Below are positions 7,446-17,195 of a DNA stretch of 64,000 bases, piece after piece; within the stretch, counting starts at the first letter, position 1; the number at the start of each line of letters is the position of its first letter. A program made the position numbers and the translations under genes. Source of the DNA: Acetobacteraceae bacterium. Lineage in GTDB: Bacteria > Pseudomonadota > Alphaproteobacteria > Acetobacterales > Acetobacteraceae. The DNA lies in assembly GCA_004843345.1 (NCBI GenBank), contig CP039460.1, forward strand, positions 1,659,001-1,723,000, written 5' to 3'. The notes beneath the pieces were generated by a model, which was not told the DNA's origin, ran no database searches, and saw only the letters and a program-made list of their open reading frames with translations.

Positions 7446-8390
7446 TTATTCTTTATTTTCTGAAAATGGCACAATACATGTTGCATCGCTGTCTTTAAAG
7501 CAATTGGATGGTAAAAATTTTAAGAAAAAGGATTGTTTCTTTTTACCTTTTTGAGCCTCCATGCTCGTATCTTCCAGTATTTTTAGGTTGTGCTTAAACT
7601 GTTCTATGTTTTGGAATCTTTTACAAGGCTCTTTGCTTAGGGCTGTATCAAAAAAGCTATCTAATTTTTTTAGCAGAAAACTGTTCATATCTGTTCTGAT
7701 GCATGAAATTGGTAGTGGAGGATTATGCAGAATATTATTAATAATCTGCATGCAATTTTTTCCATCGAAAGGTTTTTTTCCGCTAAGTAAAGCGTAAAAA
7801 ATAGAGGCAATGGAAAATATATCTGATCGTTCATCCATTCTTTTCTTGAGGCATTGTTCTGGGGACATGTAATTGGGAGTCCCTATGAGTAGATTCTCAT
7901 TTATGGCTTCTTCTATAAAAGTTGCAGTTCCGAAGTCTATTAACTTTAGCTCTGTTTTATTGGAGATTAAAAGATTAGAGGGCTTTAGATCTCTGTGAAT
8001 TATGCCTTTTTTGTGCAGATGAGAGATTGCTTCAGCTAAGGCATAAATCAGCGTTAGGATTTCCCCAAAATCGTTTTTAGAATCTTTTGATAGTAGGCAG
8101 GCTAAAGTTGAGCCTTCTATATATTCTTCAATGATGTATATGTTTTCATTTTTAAAAAACGCATCATAGATTTGGACGATATGAGGGTGTTGGCATTTTC
8201 CTAGGATTTTTATTTCATTTTCGAAATATGTTTTTGTAGATTCAAAGCTCAGAGGTTCTAGTGGATCAGGATTAATTGTCTTTACTGCGACGAAACGTTC
8301 AATGAGCGGGTCATAACCTTTATAGATGATTCCCATACTGCCTTCGCCAAGCAGGGAATGTATGTGGTAGCGCTCTATCTGTTGAAGCAT
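7446..8390 (-). CDS. Ser/Thr protein kinase of the T6SS
   Basis: A 314-residue Hanks-type kinase. Visible motifs are the glycine loop GEGSMG (15-20), VAVK with Lys37, HRDLKPSN with Asp134, DFG (152-154) and a GTPNYMSPEQ activation segment. The kinase domain fills residues about 8-275, with a short basic tail and no clear transmembrane segment, so it is shorter than typical PpkA proteins that carry a periplasmic sensor. It ends the tagH-tssK-tssL-tssM-tagF operon. In the threonine phosphorylation pathway a kinase phosphorylates the FHA protein to switch on assembly, and TagF opposes it; both partners are in this operon. A PppA phosphatase is not visible. Confidence 0.9.
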   Translation of the reverse strand: MLQQIERYHIHSLLGEGSMGIIYKGYDPLIERFVAVKTINPDPLEPLSFESTKTYFENEIKILGKCQHPHIVQIYDAFFKNENIYIIEEYIEGSTLACLLSKDSKNDFGEILTLIYALAEAISHLHKKGIIHRDLKPSNLLISNKTELKLIDFGTATFIEEAINENLLIGTPNYMSPEQCLKKRMDERSDIFSIASIFYALLSGKKPFDGKNCMQIINNILHNPPLPISCIRTDMNSFLLKKLDSFFDTALSKEPCKRFQNIEQFKHNLKILEDTSMEAQKGKKKQSFFLKFLPSNCFKDSDATCIVPFSENKE

Positions 8391-8428
8391 TTTCGTTAAC
8401 GATTATCTCTGTCTGCTAAGCCATAATG

Positions 8429-8998
8429 TTATGGAGTAGAATGTAGAAGAAGGTGAAAATTTTCTTTCATAGGTAAGGTTGTGTTTTCTAAAAATGTATC
8501 GCCTGACCACCAGAAATTACTTTTTATTTCAATAATGTTTGCGGTTTTTTCTATATGCTCTGCTATCAAATTTAATCCATCTTGAAATGGTATTTCCCCT
8601 AAAAGGATTTTATGTAGATTGATGGCAGAAAGTTGTAGAAGGTTTTGAGGTGTAGAATTGATTCCTTCCTGAAAATCTATGTTTTCAGGGAGAAATAGAA
8701 ACAGCAAAAAGGGGAAAGGACGATTAGCTTTATCAAGGCTAGGCATCCAGACCCCAAAGGTGGATTTTTGAAAGAGGTTGTTATTTTTCTTTAAGGCAAA
8801 GTAGTAAATAGGGGCTTTCAGCCACTTTTGATCGAAGTGACCTCCACAGTGCCGTTGGGCTTCTCGTAATTCTGTAGAGATCCATTCATCTAGCGTTATG
8901 TAAACTTTTTCGGGGAGATTCCCTTTCAAGAAATCTCCATATTGTGGCAATTTCCCAAAATAACTTATGCGGTTACTGATATTAAAAGAGTTAGGCAT
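8429..8998 (-). CDS. tagF: TagF, T6SS post-translational repressor
   Basis: A 189-residue TagF/ImpM protein. The start of the domain reads YFGKLPQYGDFLKGNLP, the classic GKLP..GDF signature, followed by LDEWISTEL and a FGVWMPSLDKANRPFPF segment. Its ATG shares a base with the tssM stop (TAATG), so translation is probably coupled. In other bacteria TagF restrains T6SS assembly independently of, or upstream from, FHA phosphorylation. The length agrees with a stand-alone TagF without the PppA fusion seen in some alphaproteobacteria. Confidence 0.92.
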   Translation of the reverse strand: MPNSFNISNRISYFGKLPQYGDFLKGNLPEKVYITLDEWISTELREAQRHCGGHFDQKWLKAPIYYFALKKNNNLFQKSTFGVWMPSLDKANRPFPFLLFLFLPENIDFQEGINSTPQNLLQLSAINLHKILLGEIPFQDGLNLIAEHIEKTANIIEIKSNFWWSGDTFLENTTLPMKENFHLLLHSTP

Positions 8999-11900
8999 TA
9001 GTTAATCTTTGGGCACTGAAAATGATGGATAGCAGAGAGAGTTTCTTTAATATCTTGCTTATTAATTTTTAGGGTTTCGCCTGCTAAAAAGCGGTATGTT
9101 ACGCCCTCTGTATCTTCGGATTGAATTTCTCCTGAAGAGAATAATCTGAACAATGCCCACGCACCATTATTGATTGAGGAGGTATCCTCTTTTTTGATTT
9201 TTGATTTTAAGAAAAATCCATAAGTTGATTTGTCTAAATCAGGCCAAGAAACGAGTGCTTGCTCACCAGATTTGAGTGTTAGACTTCCTAATCTTAAAAC
9301 AACTTTTGAAGAGCCTTTAAAAGAGATATTCGCCTTGAAAGAAGGGGATGAGCCGTCTTGGAAAAAAGCGTTTCGAATTTTAGATACCAATTCAAATGAT
9401 GTGATTTGGGATTGATTATAAGGCGGTTTGAAGGTTCCACCATCCTTGAGAGTCCAATGAATGCCATTCTGGTTTACATATTGTGCCATATGGTCTTGGA
9501 AATATTTATCCATGAGGCCATTAGGAGCAAATAAACGAGAAAAATCTTGTAAGGGGATATCTTTATCCGATTGAGCTGTAAAGGGAAAACGGTTTTGAAT
9601 AATCTGATGACAGGCTTGTCCTAGGCCACTAGCCTCACGATTGAAATCTTTTTTTACAGCTTTGACCTCTTTATTGTAGAGCGCCTGATGGGCGGTATTA
9701 GAAAGCTCTTGCATCCAAGTTGATACAGGTTTTGGAAATCTAAGACTTTCAAGTTTTAAATGTTTAATGGGAACAGCAAGCTGCTCATTGGTTAGGGAAG
9801 AAGTATCTTCGCTAGAGACCAATTCACTAAGCTCAGCAATTTGTTTATTTAATGTTTCCATCATTGGAGGCGCATTTTCACCTGGTGTTCTTGAGGTATT
9901 CCATCTCTGTTTAATTTCTTCGAGAGGTTCTGTTGGGAGTTTTTCTATAGCTGATAAATCGGAGATTTTTTGGGCTTTTGCAATGGATGAAATAACTTCC
10001 ATAAGAGGAGACGGAGTAGAGGATAAAAGATAAAGCTGGTTGGTTAGTGCATTTTTATCAGTAGATAACCGCAAGTGAATATTGTTTAAGAGGTCATCCC
10101 ATTTTTGGGTGGCTTCAGCGAGCCAAAGTTCACCGACTTCTTTTTCTAGAGAGAGGATATTATTGGGTAGGGACACATCTGTTGCTTGTCCTGTGATCCA
10201 TCTTTCTTCTGCTATTTCCTTTGCTACAATAGGTAGGTTTTTACGTAAAAGCTTATTAAATCCATCTCCAGTAAAAAAGGGTGGAATATCTTGAGAAAGA
10301 GCGGCTACTTTGTTTACTTTAAATAGAACAGGCGCAATGTCTGTTCCATTTTTCTCAAAAACATCCTCTAAATTCCATCCTTGTAAACTAGTCGGGGCTT
10401 CTTGCTGACGTAAGTTTGCATAAATACGTTCTGCAGGACTTATGTGACTAAAGGCTACACGTGCTTGCGCAATTAACCCACTATCTAATTCTGCATCTGG
10501 TAAACTTGTAGCTTGTAAAGCGCTTAAATGTTCGTTTAGACAATTTCGTAGATCTGAATTTAGCATCCCAGGATATTGACGTTGCCATTGGGAGAAAAAC
10601 CATGACTGCACAAATTTTGGTTTATGAGGACCTGCACCGCCTAAAATGAGATAAGTCCGTACGCTATCATAAAGAGAAATAGGGTCTCTGGGGTGTAAAC
10701 GGATTTCTTCTTCTATGCGCCAAAGGAGGCGAGGAAAAAAGATTTTTTGAAGACTATTTTCGTAAACAGTATTGGCCGTTTCCGTTTCAATTCTATTGGT
10801 TTTTTTATTAAAAACAGAGAGAAACCGCCTTTGAGCTTGCGAAAGTTCTTTTGATTTATTTAAGATTTCGCATATTTGCGGAAGGTCATCATCACTTGTC
10901 ACTTTGGGTTTGATAACAGGAATAACTGTATCATGATACTTTGCGAATTGATCTAGTTGCGTTTTTATACTCTGGTGCGATGCATATTCACCTTTCCAGA
11001 TCCAAAGAGAAGTAATAGCAGCAATTATGCCAAATGAAATTAGGCTTAATAATCTTATTAGTTTACGTTTTTGATAATACTTAGGTGTATACGAACCAAG
11101 AAGTGCTTCTCCAAGAATAATGTCTTTTGTTAAATTAAAAATGAAATAAGCGCGCGTATATGAAGATTTATGTTTTTGTTTCTGAGAAGTTTGTTCAATT
11201 CCAAAAGTTTTTAAAAGAGCGCCAGAAAGTTGATCGAAGGGAGAGCCCGTTTGTGTTGCGCTTGTAAAGTAAATGCCCCTCCAGAGAACATTGTCTTGCT
11301 GAGACAGTGGTCCTAGAGACATTTTTAAAAAACTATCTAAAATGCTGGATAAACCACTCATTTCTGTTGGAAAAGAATAAATTTCTGCTCTGTGATCTAA
11401 GCCACGCTCTGATTGCATGCGATCTAATTGTCTTGCATAGAGCGCTTCTAGAAGAAGGTTATATTCTGTTTGAAAATCTTGCTTTCCTTTTTCTAAAGGA
11501 AACGTCATTCCCCAAACTTGTTTGCGGTTCTCTGCATTTAAATCATTAAAAAATTCTTCAAAGCCTGTAATTTTATCTGATTTATTAAAAATCACATAAA
11601 TGGGGATGTTAACATTGAGCGTATTAACAATTTCTTCTATGCGTTTTCGTATTTGTTTCGCATGTTGAAGTGTAATTTCTTTAGAGTCTGATAACAGGTC
11701 TTCTAATGAGAGCATTACAATTAAGCCGTTAATAGGCTGTCGATTTCGTACTTTTTTAAGGCCCTTAAGAAAAGCAAACCAGCCTGCATGATCTACTGAA
11801 GTATCAGAATCTTGGGTCGTGTAACGTCCCGCTGTATCAATCAAGACAGCTTCGTCACTAAACCACCAGTCGCACATGCGAGTTCCACCGACACCTTGAA

Positions 11901-12366
11901 ACCCTTCTTCTCCATCTTCTTCGAGTGGAAAATTGAGGGAGGATTGTTGTAGAAAAGTCGTTTTCCCGACCCCAGGTGGTCCAATTAAAATAAACCACGG
12001 AAGATCATATAGACTTTTTATGCCACGCTGTTTTAGCAGTGAAATTGCTTTTTTGAATTTTTCACGTTGTTTCAGCTCTTCAATTTCTATGATTTTATTG
12101 TGTTTTATTTGAGCTTCGTCTTCATCAAGAAGACTTTCTGTTAATTTTTTCTCTTTTTTTTGTTGAAAGAGATGAAACAAGAGGAAAGAGAGAAAAACAC
12201 AAATAACAATGAAAGTTATGAAAAGAAAACGGCGTAATAGGGGAGTAAAATAAGAAAAGAAAGGAAGAGTAAACCAAAGAAGTATCGCAATAAGTAAGGT
12301 GATTAGCGAGATCTTTACAGGTTTTAAACTAAGATAGAATTTTATTTTTTGTGCAAAAGAGGTCAT
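8998..12366 (-). CDS. tssM: TssM, inner-membrane T6SS core protein
   Basis: IcmF-family protein of 1122 residues. Two transmembrane helices lie near residues 18-38 and 47-67, followed by a cytoplasmic NTPase-like domain with Walker A GPPGVGKTT (129-137) and LIDTAGRY (175-182). A third transmembrane segment (LLSLISFGIIAAITSLWIW) lies near 437-455, and the long remainder is periplasmic, ending in the beta-rich domain that contacts the outer-membrane part of the complex. With TssL it forms the trans-envelope channel. No TssJ lipoprotein gene is seen in the window, so the outer-membrane anchor may be elsewhere or absent. TAATG overlaps occur at both ends. Confidence 0.95.
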   Translation of the reverse strand: MTSFAQKIKFYLSLKPVKISLITLLIAILLWFTLPFFSYFTPLLRRFLFITFIVICVFLSFLLFHLFQQKKEKKLTESLLDEDEAQIKHNKIIEIEELKQREKFKKAISLLKQRGIKSLYDLPWFILIGPPGVGKTTFLQQSSLNFPLEEDGEEGFQGVGGTRMCDWWFSDEAVLIDTAGRYTTQDSDTSVDHAGWFAFLKGLKKVRNRQPINGLIVMLSLEDLLSDSKEITLQHAKQIRKRIEEIVNTLNVNIPIYVIFNKSDKITGFEEFFNDLNAENRKQVWGMTFPLEKGKQDFQTEYNLLLEALYARQLDRMQSERGLDHRAEIYSFPTEMSGLSSILDSFLKMSLGPLSQQDNVLWRGIYFTSATQTGSPFDQLSGALLKTFGIEQTSQKQKHKSSYTRAYFIFNLTKDIILGEALLGSYTPKYYQKRKLIRLLSLISFGIIAAITSLWIWKGEYASHQSIKTQLDQFAKYHDTVIPVIKPKVTSDDDLPQICEILNKSKELSQAQRRFLSVFNKKTNRIETETANTVYENSLQKIFFPRLLWRIEEEIRLHPRDPISLYDSVRTYLILGGAGPHKPKFVQSWFFSQWQRQYPGMLNSDLRNCLNEHLSALQATSLPDAELDSGLIAQARVAFSHISPAERIYANLRQQEAPTSLQGWNLEDVFEKNGTDIAPVLFKVNKVAALSQDIPPFFTGDGFNKLLRKNLPIVAKEIAEERWITGQATDVSLPNNILSLEKEVGELWLAEATQKWDDLLNNIHLRLSTDKNALTNQLYLLSSTPSPLMEVISSIAKAQKISDLSAIEKLPTEPLEEIKQRWNTSRTPGENAPPMMETLNKQIAELSELVSSEDTSSLTNEQLAVPIKHLKLESLRFPKPVSTWMQELSNTAHQALYNKEVKAVKKDFNREASGLGQACHQIIQNRFPFTAQSDKDIPLQDFSRLFAPNGLMDKYFQDHMAQYVNQNGIHWTLKDGGTFKPPYNQSQITSFELVSKIRNAFFQDGSSPSFKANISFKGSSKVVLRLGSLTLKSGEQALVSWPDLDKSTYGFFLKSKIKKEDTSSINNGAWALFRLFSSGEIQSEDTEGVTYRFLAGETLKINKQDIKETLSAIHHFQCPKIN

Positions 12367-13700
12367 TATTTTATGTCTCCTTCGACAACAATTTCGACCC
12401 TTCGATTAAGTTGACGTCCTTCTTCAGTTTTATTGTCACCGATATGGTTTTGCTCACCATGTCCTATTGAAACGATTTTGGTATTTTTTAATTGAGACGA
12501 TAAAATCGTAGCTATGCTTTGAGCTCTTGCTAAGGATAAGTCGTAGTTTGAGGGATATAGGAGTGTGTGAATGCGTTTAGAATCTGTATAACCTACGACT
12601 TTGACACGGCTTACATTATTTAAACTGATCTCTTTCCCAATTTTTTCTAAGAGAATTTTGTATTTTGGCGAGATTCCAGTTGCGGCCGTACCAAACATTT
12701 CACGCATATTCAAGCGAATGACAGGAACCATCTCGGATCCTTTAATTGTGAGCTCTTCCGTTTGGATTTCTTTCGATAAGCCTTTGGAGAGTTTATGGCG
12801 TAGGCTTGAATCATCGGCAAGGGAAACAGCTGAAATTCTATCACGTATAGGCATAGAAACGGGGGGAATACTCGAGACTTCTCCCATAAGCATATCTGTA
12901 TTGTTCCCTAAAATGAGTGAGCAAGCAATATATGAAAATATAATAAAAATGGCGGCGGCAATTCCAGCCATCCAAATAGGAAATTCAAATTTTAGAGGTT
13001 TGTAAGGGTTAAAAATTCCCTGACAATGAGGGGAGAGTGTATTCCTGTCTTTGTTTTGGTAGCGTGTAATCAGAAGATAAAGTTCTTCTCGCGAATGTGA
13101 AAATTCAGCAGCACCATTTGGAGAAAAGCGGTAATAACCCCGCATCCCTAGTGACATGCAATAATACATTAGCTCTAAAAGAGGAAGGGAGCTGGATGGG
13201 GATGTTGAGAGTTTCTTTAATAAGAGAAAAAAACGTGAGCCACTTTGAACGTCATGATGAAATTCTGCGGATAGAGAAGGAAGTTGAGCCTGTTTAGCTT
13301 GCAGAAACCAAGGCATGCAATGAACTATATCATCAAGACTGGCACATAAAATGTAATGCGCCGTTTGGATTGTCATGTTGTCCACGCCAATATTTTGGAG
13401 TTTTTCAACATATTTATAAAGTTCAGAGACGAGGCTAGACCTTAACGCATGAAAATCGGGTTCCTTTTGAACTTTTACCAACCCAGCCATAAAAGATAAA
13501 AGCGGAGCAGCTGCTTTTGTGATATCAGATTTGTTTTTTATATTTAAATCGTCAAAAACAAAAATTTGTTGATTACTGTCATTGGAAAATTTAGCGGCAC
13601 GAGCAGAAAGCGGAGAAGGATAATCTTCTGAAATGACAATGGTTGGGTCTTCATCTGACCCATGATTGTGATAATTGTTGCCTTCCAGAAAATTATTCAT
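12366..13700 (-). CDS. tssL: TssL with C-terminal OmpA-like domain
   Basis: DotU/TssL protein. ATG 13700 is preferred over the upstream TTG 13715 because it forms an ATGA overlap with the tssK stop. The first about 60 residues are polar; the DotU domain follows (PLLSFMAGLV, then AHYILCASLDDIVHCMPWF); one transmembrane helix (about 242-265) leads to a periplasmic OmpA-like peptidoglycan-binding domain at about 330-444 with VKVVGYTDSKR, LSLARAQSIATIL and GRQLNRRVEIVV. This is the longer TssL type that carries its own cell-wall anchor. It joins TssM in the membrane complex. Confidence 0.95.
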   Translation of the reverse strand: MNNFLEGNNYHNHGSDEDPTIVISEDYPSPLSARAAKFSNDSNQQIFVFDDLNIKNKSDITKAAAPLLSFMAGLVKVQKEPDFHALRSSLVSELYKYVEKLQNIGVDNMTIQTAHYILCASLDDIVHCMPWFLQAKQAQLPSLSAEFHHDVQSGSRFFLLLKKLSTSPSSSLPLLELMYYCMSLGMRGYYRFSPNGAAEFSHSREELYLLITRYQNKDRNTLSPHCQGIFNPYKPLKFEFPIWMAGIAAAIFIIFSYIACSLILGNNTDMLMGEVSSIPPVSMPIRDRISAVSLADDSSLRHKLSKGLSKEIQTEELTIKGSEMVPVIRLNMREMFGTAATGISPKYKILLEKIGKEISLNNVSRVKVVGYTDSKRIHTLLYPSNYDLSLARAQSIATILSSQLKNTKIVSIGHGEQNHIGDNKTEEGRQLNRRVEIVVEGDIK

Positions 13701-15028
13701 GAACGCAAAGCCCAAAGTTCCATTTTTAGATTTGGAAATTCATGAGACACATGAATGGCGAAGGCTGCTGAATTTTGCATTTTATGCCAAGCATCAGAAT
13801 GTTTATCTAATTCAAAATAGAGTGCATTCGGGATAAATGGCATTTGCCGAGGTGCAACTGGTAAAAGATGTATGCCAATACCAGGCAGAGAAATATTAAC
13901 TAAATCTCGTATATGTTCGACCGCCCCTATTTTTACTTTTGATGGAAATAGGCGTTGCAAAATATCTATGGATGTATCGGCAGAAACGGCAAGAACGATA
14001 CTGTCAGATTCCAAGATGCTTTTGTCATGCAAGGGACCAACACGCACATTATGTTTCCGCATATTCAATTTAATAGGCGTAGCAGCCTGTTCGAAAACGC
14101 TTGATAATGATTTTTGAATAGAGTGAATTACGGGGGAGAAAGTTTCAAATAAATTCTCATGTGCGTAAACAGGGAAATGATCTGGTAAGTGTTTTTCTGA
14201 GGTAAATGTTGCTAACTCACCAGCAATTTCTAAAAAAAAGGTAAAAAGTCTTTCAGGAGATAAGGCAGGATAATTTACATAATGTCCCATCACTGAGTGC
14301 CACACATTAATACGTTGCAAAAGCATAAAGTCACTAATTTCTGTGGTGCCACGTTCCTTAATAGCGCCCAAGCGAGAGCTAATAGCTTCAGCCCGTTGTC
14401 TAAGAACGGCATAGATCTCTAAAATGATATTTTTAAGCCAAGCGCTAGCACGGCAAACAATAACGGGTGGTATCCAATTTTGATCTAGAATGACGTGATG
14501 ATCGTGATCAACTTCTAATATCTTTGCGATTGGCAGGAGCTGATACCCTTCTAAATTATTTTTTTCGAGTAGGAGCTTAAAGTTAAGGTTTGCGACTTGG
14601 ATAGGTTCATCGTCATCGAGGTCTGCTACGTATGAATCTTGAACGATCGCATCTGTAATTTTAAAACGTTCTGCAGAAGATTCATCAGCACTAAATTCAA
14701 GCCTTTTGGCAGACATATTTGGTAATGCCAGATAGACAAGTTTGCCGCTCGCATTGTCATTGATGGTTAATGAATTTGGAAGTTCCCCTTCCTGAGGAAG
14801 ATTGAAACGTGTTCCATCTCTCAAAAAACCAGAGGCGGAAAGAAGGCAAATCTGTCCTGAAGATAATAATTCTTCATTTATTTCGTATTTCTTTAGTCCC
14901 CAGCAGCAAGAGTTCATTTCGATAAAGCTTGAAGCAAGGTCATGACTAATCCAGCGATCTTGCTGTTGAAAATGCTGTGTCCTTAGGAACATACCTTCTT
15001 GCCAGAAAACGCGGCTAAATTTACTCAT
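13697..15028 (-). CDS. tssK: TssK, baseplate-membrane adaptor
   Basis: A 443-residue TssK/ImpJ/VasE protein. The N-terminus (FWQEGMFLRTQHFQQQDRWI) is the family signature, and the C-terminal part (LYFELDKHSDAWHKMQNS, then FAIHVSHEFPNLKMELWAL) matches the receptor-binding head. TssK trimers link the TssFG wedge to the TssLM membrane complex. The ATG overlaps the TagH stop (ATGA), and its own stop overlaps the tssL start, so the three genes are coupled. Length is typical. Confidence 0.95.
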   Translation of the reverse strand: MSKFSRVFWQEGMFLRTQHFQQQDRWISHDLASSFIEMNSCCWGLKKYEINEELLSSGQICLLSASGFLRDGTRFNLPQEGELPNSLTINDNASGKLVYLALPNMSAKRLEFSADESSAERFKITDAIVQDSYVADLDDDEPIQVANLNFKLLLEKNNLEGYQLLPIAKILEVDHDHHVILDQNWIPPVIVCRASAWLKNIILEIYAVLRQRAEAISSRLGAIKERGTTEISDFMLLQRINVWHSVMGHYVNYPALSPERLFTFFLEIAGELATFTSEKHLPDHFPVYAHENLFETFSPVIHSIQKSLSSVFEQAATPIKLNMRKHNVRVGPLHDKSILESDSIVLAVSADTSIDILQRLFPSKVKIGAVEHIRDLVNISLPGIGIHLLPVAPRQMPFIPNALYFELDKHSDAWHKMQNSAAFAIHVSHEFPNLKMELWALRS

Positions 15029-16404
15029 TTGTTTTTCCGTAGTGAAGCATTCAAGTCGATATTGGATTGTTCAGAGTTTAAGTCAGCGTAGCTCGTTTCA
15101 TTTTTCATCTTCTGAAGATATTTTTCGTAAGCTGTTGCAAATGCCTTTCCAAATACACCGTCAGTATTTTCTCTAAGCTCTTTCTTTCCTTCTTTATGTA
15201 AAGCAGTTGCTTTCTGCCAAGCGGAAAGTGTGTTCCACCAAGGCAAATCGCCACTAGAATTTTTTCCGAAAGTTTTTTTAGCTGCTTCAATACTGTACGT
15301 TTCTAAAAACTCTTCTAGAGCTGGAATCATCGCATTCATTATAGCCAGCTCGTGTAACTGCATATCTCGTAAAGTTTCAGCAATAGTATTTTCAGGGGAG
15401 AAAGCTGTTTTGCGCCCGATGCCGAGGAGCGCCCAAAGGGCATCATCGTCATTCACTGCAAATTTCAGGGGGTTATTTCCAGAATTATGGATAATAGTCC
15501 GCTCAATACGAAATTCATTTTTGATTTCAGAACGTGCAATAATTGCTTTTCTAAGACCTTTGATAATAGAACGGAAAGTTCTTCCCATTTTTTCAAGCGT
15601 TTCCCTAGCTTCTCGAGGGGAAAGCTTATGAACTTCTGTTTCATCTAATTCGGCACCTCTTAAAAAAGCCTCGAGGCCAAGACTTTCTTCTGCTGCTAAG
15701 TGTAACGAAGGTGGCGGCACCTGTCGTTCTAAAGGATAGGATTTTTCTGGGGGAGAGGGGCGGTTTTCTGGAGGTTTTTTTTGTGGTGTTATATCTTCAA
15801 GCAAAGAGTCTAGAAAATCATCTCCTATGTGATCTTCGACCGTACTGCTTTTATTTTCCTCTAAAAGAGTCCTGCGTGGCGTGAAAGCCTGATCTAAACC
15901 AAAAGGCGCTTGTTGTCCTCTGGAGATCTTAGAAGGAATTTTATTCCCAGAACTAAATCCTTCGAGCGGGTCGAGGGCGTTTTCCTGATAATGCAGGAGA
16001 TTGGAATTTTTTGGAAAAAATGGATCATCCTCCTCTTCAAGAGGGGGAGTAGGGATAATAATATTGGGGGGATAAGATGAATCTGAGGAATCAATGGACA
16101 AGGCAATTTCATACTCGCCTATTTGCAAAAAATCTCCAGAGAAAAATATCTGCTCTTCTTCTGATTTAATAGGGGAGTTGTTTAGAAAAGTTCCATTTTT
16201 GCTGGTATCTTTGACGACCCAGACTGTTTTTCCAGAATTGGTTTTTTGAAATAATTCACAGTGGCGCTTTGAAAGTCGTTTTTGTGGATCTTTTAGAACG
16301 ATCTCACATTCTGTGCCTCGCCCAATTGTGACATGCTTCCCATTGACATTTCGGCGCATTTGTATGTTACGATCCGAAATTTGCCTCACGGTAAGAATAA
16401 GCAC
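15025..16404 (-). CDS. tagH: TagH-type FHA-domain protein
   Basis: First gene of the leftward T6SS operon. The frame opens at a TTG (16419), but the GTG at 16404, seven bases behind GAAGGA, is the better start. Residues about 5-100 form an FHA domain: VTIGRGTECEIVLKDPQKRL, SKRHCELF and WVVKDTSKNGTFLNNSPI hold the phosphothreonine-binding loops. A proline-rich linker follows, then a C-terminal TagH domain (about 250-440). In T6SS loci with a kinase, the FHA protein is the phosphorylation target or reader that triggers assembly. The kinase lies at the far end of the same operon. Confidence 0.9.
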   Translation of the reverse strand: MLILTVRQISDRNIQMRRNVNGKHVTIGRGTECEIVLKDPQKRLSKRHCELFQKTNSGKTVWVVKDTSKNGTFLNNSPIKSEEEQIFFSGDFLQIGEYEIALSIDSSDSSYPPNIIIPTPPLEEEDDPFFPKNSNLLHYQENALDPLEGFSSGNKIPSKISRGQQAPFGLDQAFTPRRTLLEENKSSTVEDHIGDDFLDSLLEDITPQKKPPENRPSPPEKSYPLERQVPPPSLHLAAEESLGLEAFLRGAELDETEVHKLSPREARETLEKMGRTFRSIIKGLRKAIIARSEIKNEFRIERTIIHNSGNNPLKFAVNDDDALWALLGIGRKTAFSPENTIAETLRDMQLHELAIMNAMIPALEEFLETYSIEAAKKTFGKNSSGDLPWWNTLSAWQKATALHKEGKKELRENTDGVFGKAFATAYEKYLQKMKNETSYADLNSEQSNIDLNASLRKNK

Positions 16405-16471
16405 GACACTGTCCTTCAAATTTCATTGTATTAAACAATGTGATTATTTTGTGACTTTTAAAGATTGAGAT

Positions 16472-16507
16472 AAGAAAACGGGCTATATCTAAAAGATACA
16501 GCCCGTG
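16472..16507 (-). terminator. Rho-independent terminator of hcp
   Basis: Arms 16478-16490 and 16494-16506 form a 13-base stem with one mismatch and a three-base loop. On the minus strand the stem is followed by TTTTC. It lies just past the hcp stop at 16517 and before the tagH operon, so it probably separates the abundant hcp transcript from the downstream operon. Confidence 0.8.
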
Positions 16508-16516
16508 CCTGTGATT

Positions 16517-17026
16517 TTATAAAGTTTTGGCTTGTGTCAAATCATAGATGACACGGCTTGGGCCTTTAGGTTTACCACTTAGGTCTTCACCATAGTCAGA
16601 AATTGTGATTTCTGTGAAGTTGAAGGAGATTTTCTCAAGAGGACGTGTATCTTCTAAAAGACGTTTTTCCTGATCCCGAGAGGTGTAAGAGTTTTCCATC
16701 TTCGCCATAATTGCATTTTTCAATACAATTGTACGGATAAGAGTCTCGCCGCCTTCATTGACACGGGTAAAGTCAATTTGAGCCTCTTTCGCTTGGCCTG
16801 TGAAAGCATAGGTCACAAATTTATGACTTGCGCTATCGATATATTTTGTGATGGCGAGCTCACTCACATTTGCAGAGCTGGACTCACGGTTTTTCCCAAC
16901 CCCAACAGCATTTCGAATGCTACGTGTCATGTTCCAGTCGAGATCAAGAATCTCAACCCAGCCTTTGTGCTGAGCTTCGGTAACATCTCCGATTGTCTCA
17001 TTATTGTATTTTAGATAAACGCCCAT
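16517..17026 (-). CDS. hcp: Hcp tube protein, main copy
   Basis: A 169-residue Hcp/TssD protein: MGVYLKYNNETIGDVTEAQH, WVEILDLDWNMTRSI, then KYIDSASHKFVTYAF, IDFTRVNEGGETLIRTIVLKN and a final GPSRVIYDLTQAKTL. It forms hexameric rings stacked into the tube that carries effectors. AGGAGATATAA precedes the ATG. It sits between the PAAR-lipase module and the tagH operon, with its own terminator, which fits strong separate expression. It is clearly paralogous to the copy at 5188-5673. Confidence 0.95.
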   Translation of the reverse strand: MGVYLKYNNETIGDVTEAQHKGWVEILDLDWNMTRSIRNAVGVGKNRESSSANVSELAITKYIDSASHKFVTYAFTGQAKEAQIDFTRVNEGGETLIRTIVLKNAIMAKMENSYTSRDQEKRLLEDTRPLEKISFNFTEITISDYGEDLSGKPKGPSRVIYDLTQAKTL

Positions 17027-17195
17027 TTATATCTCCTGAATTTTTCAAAAGCACCACTTAAACGAATTATCTAAAATAGGACATTCGTTTAGAGAGTTGT
17101 GTCGTTATTGGCATTGATTTTAGGATTAAAGATTTTTTTATAAAAGGTTAAAATTGCGTAAGAGATAATTTTTTTTGATGGAGAAACATAAAAGC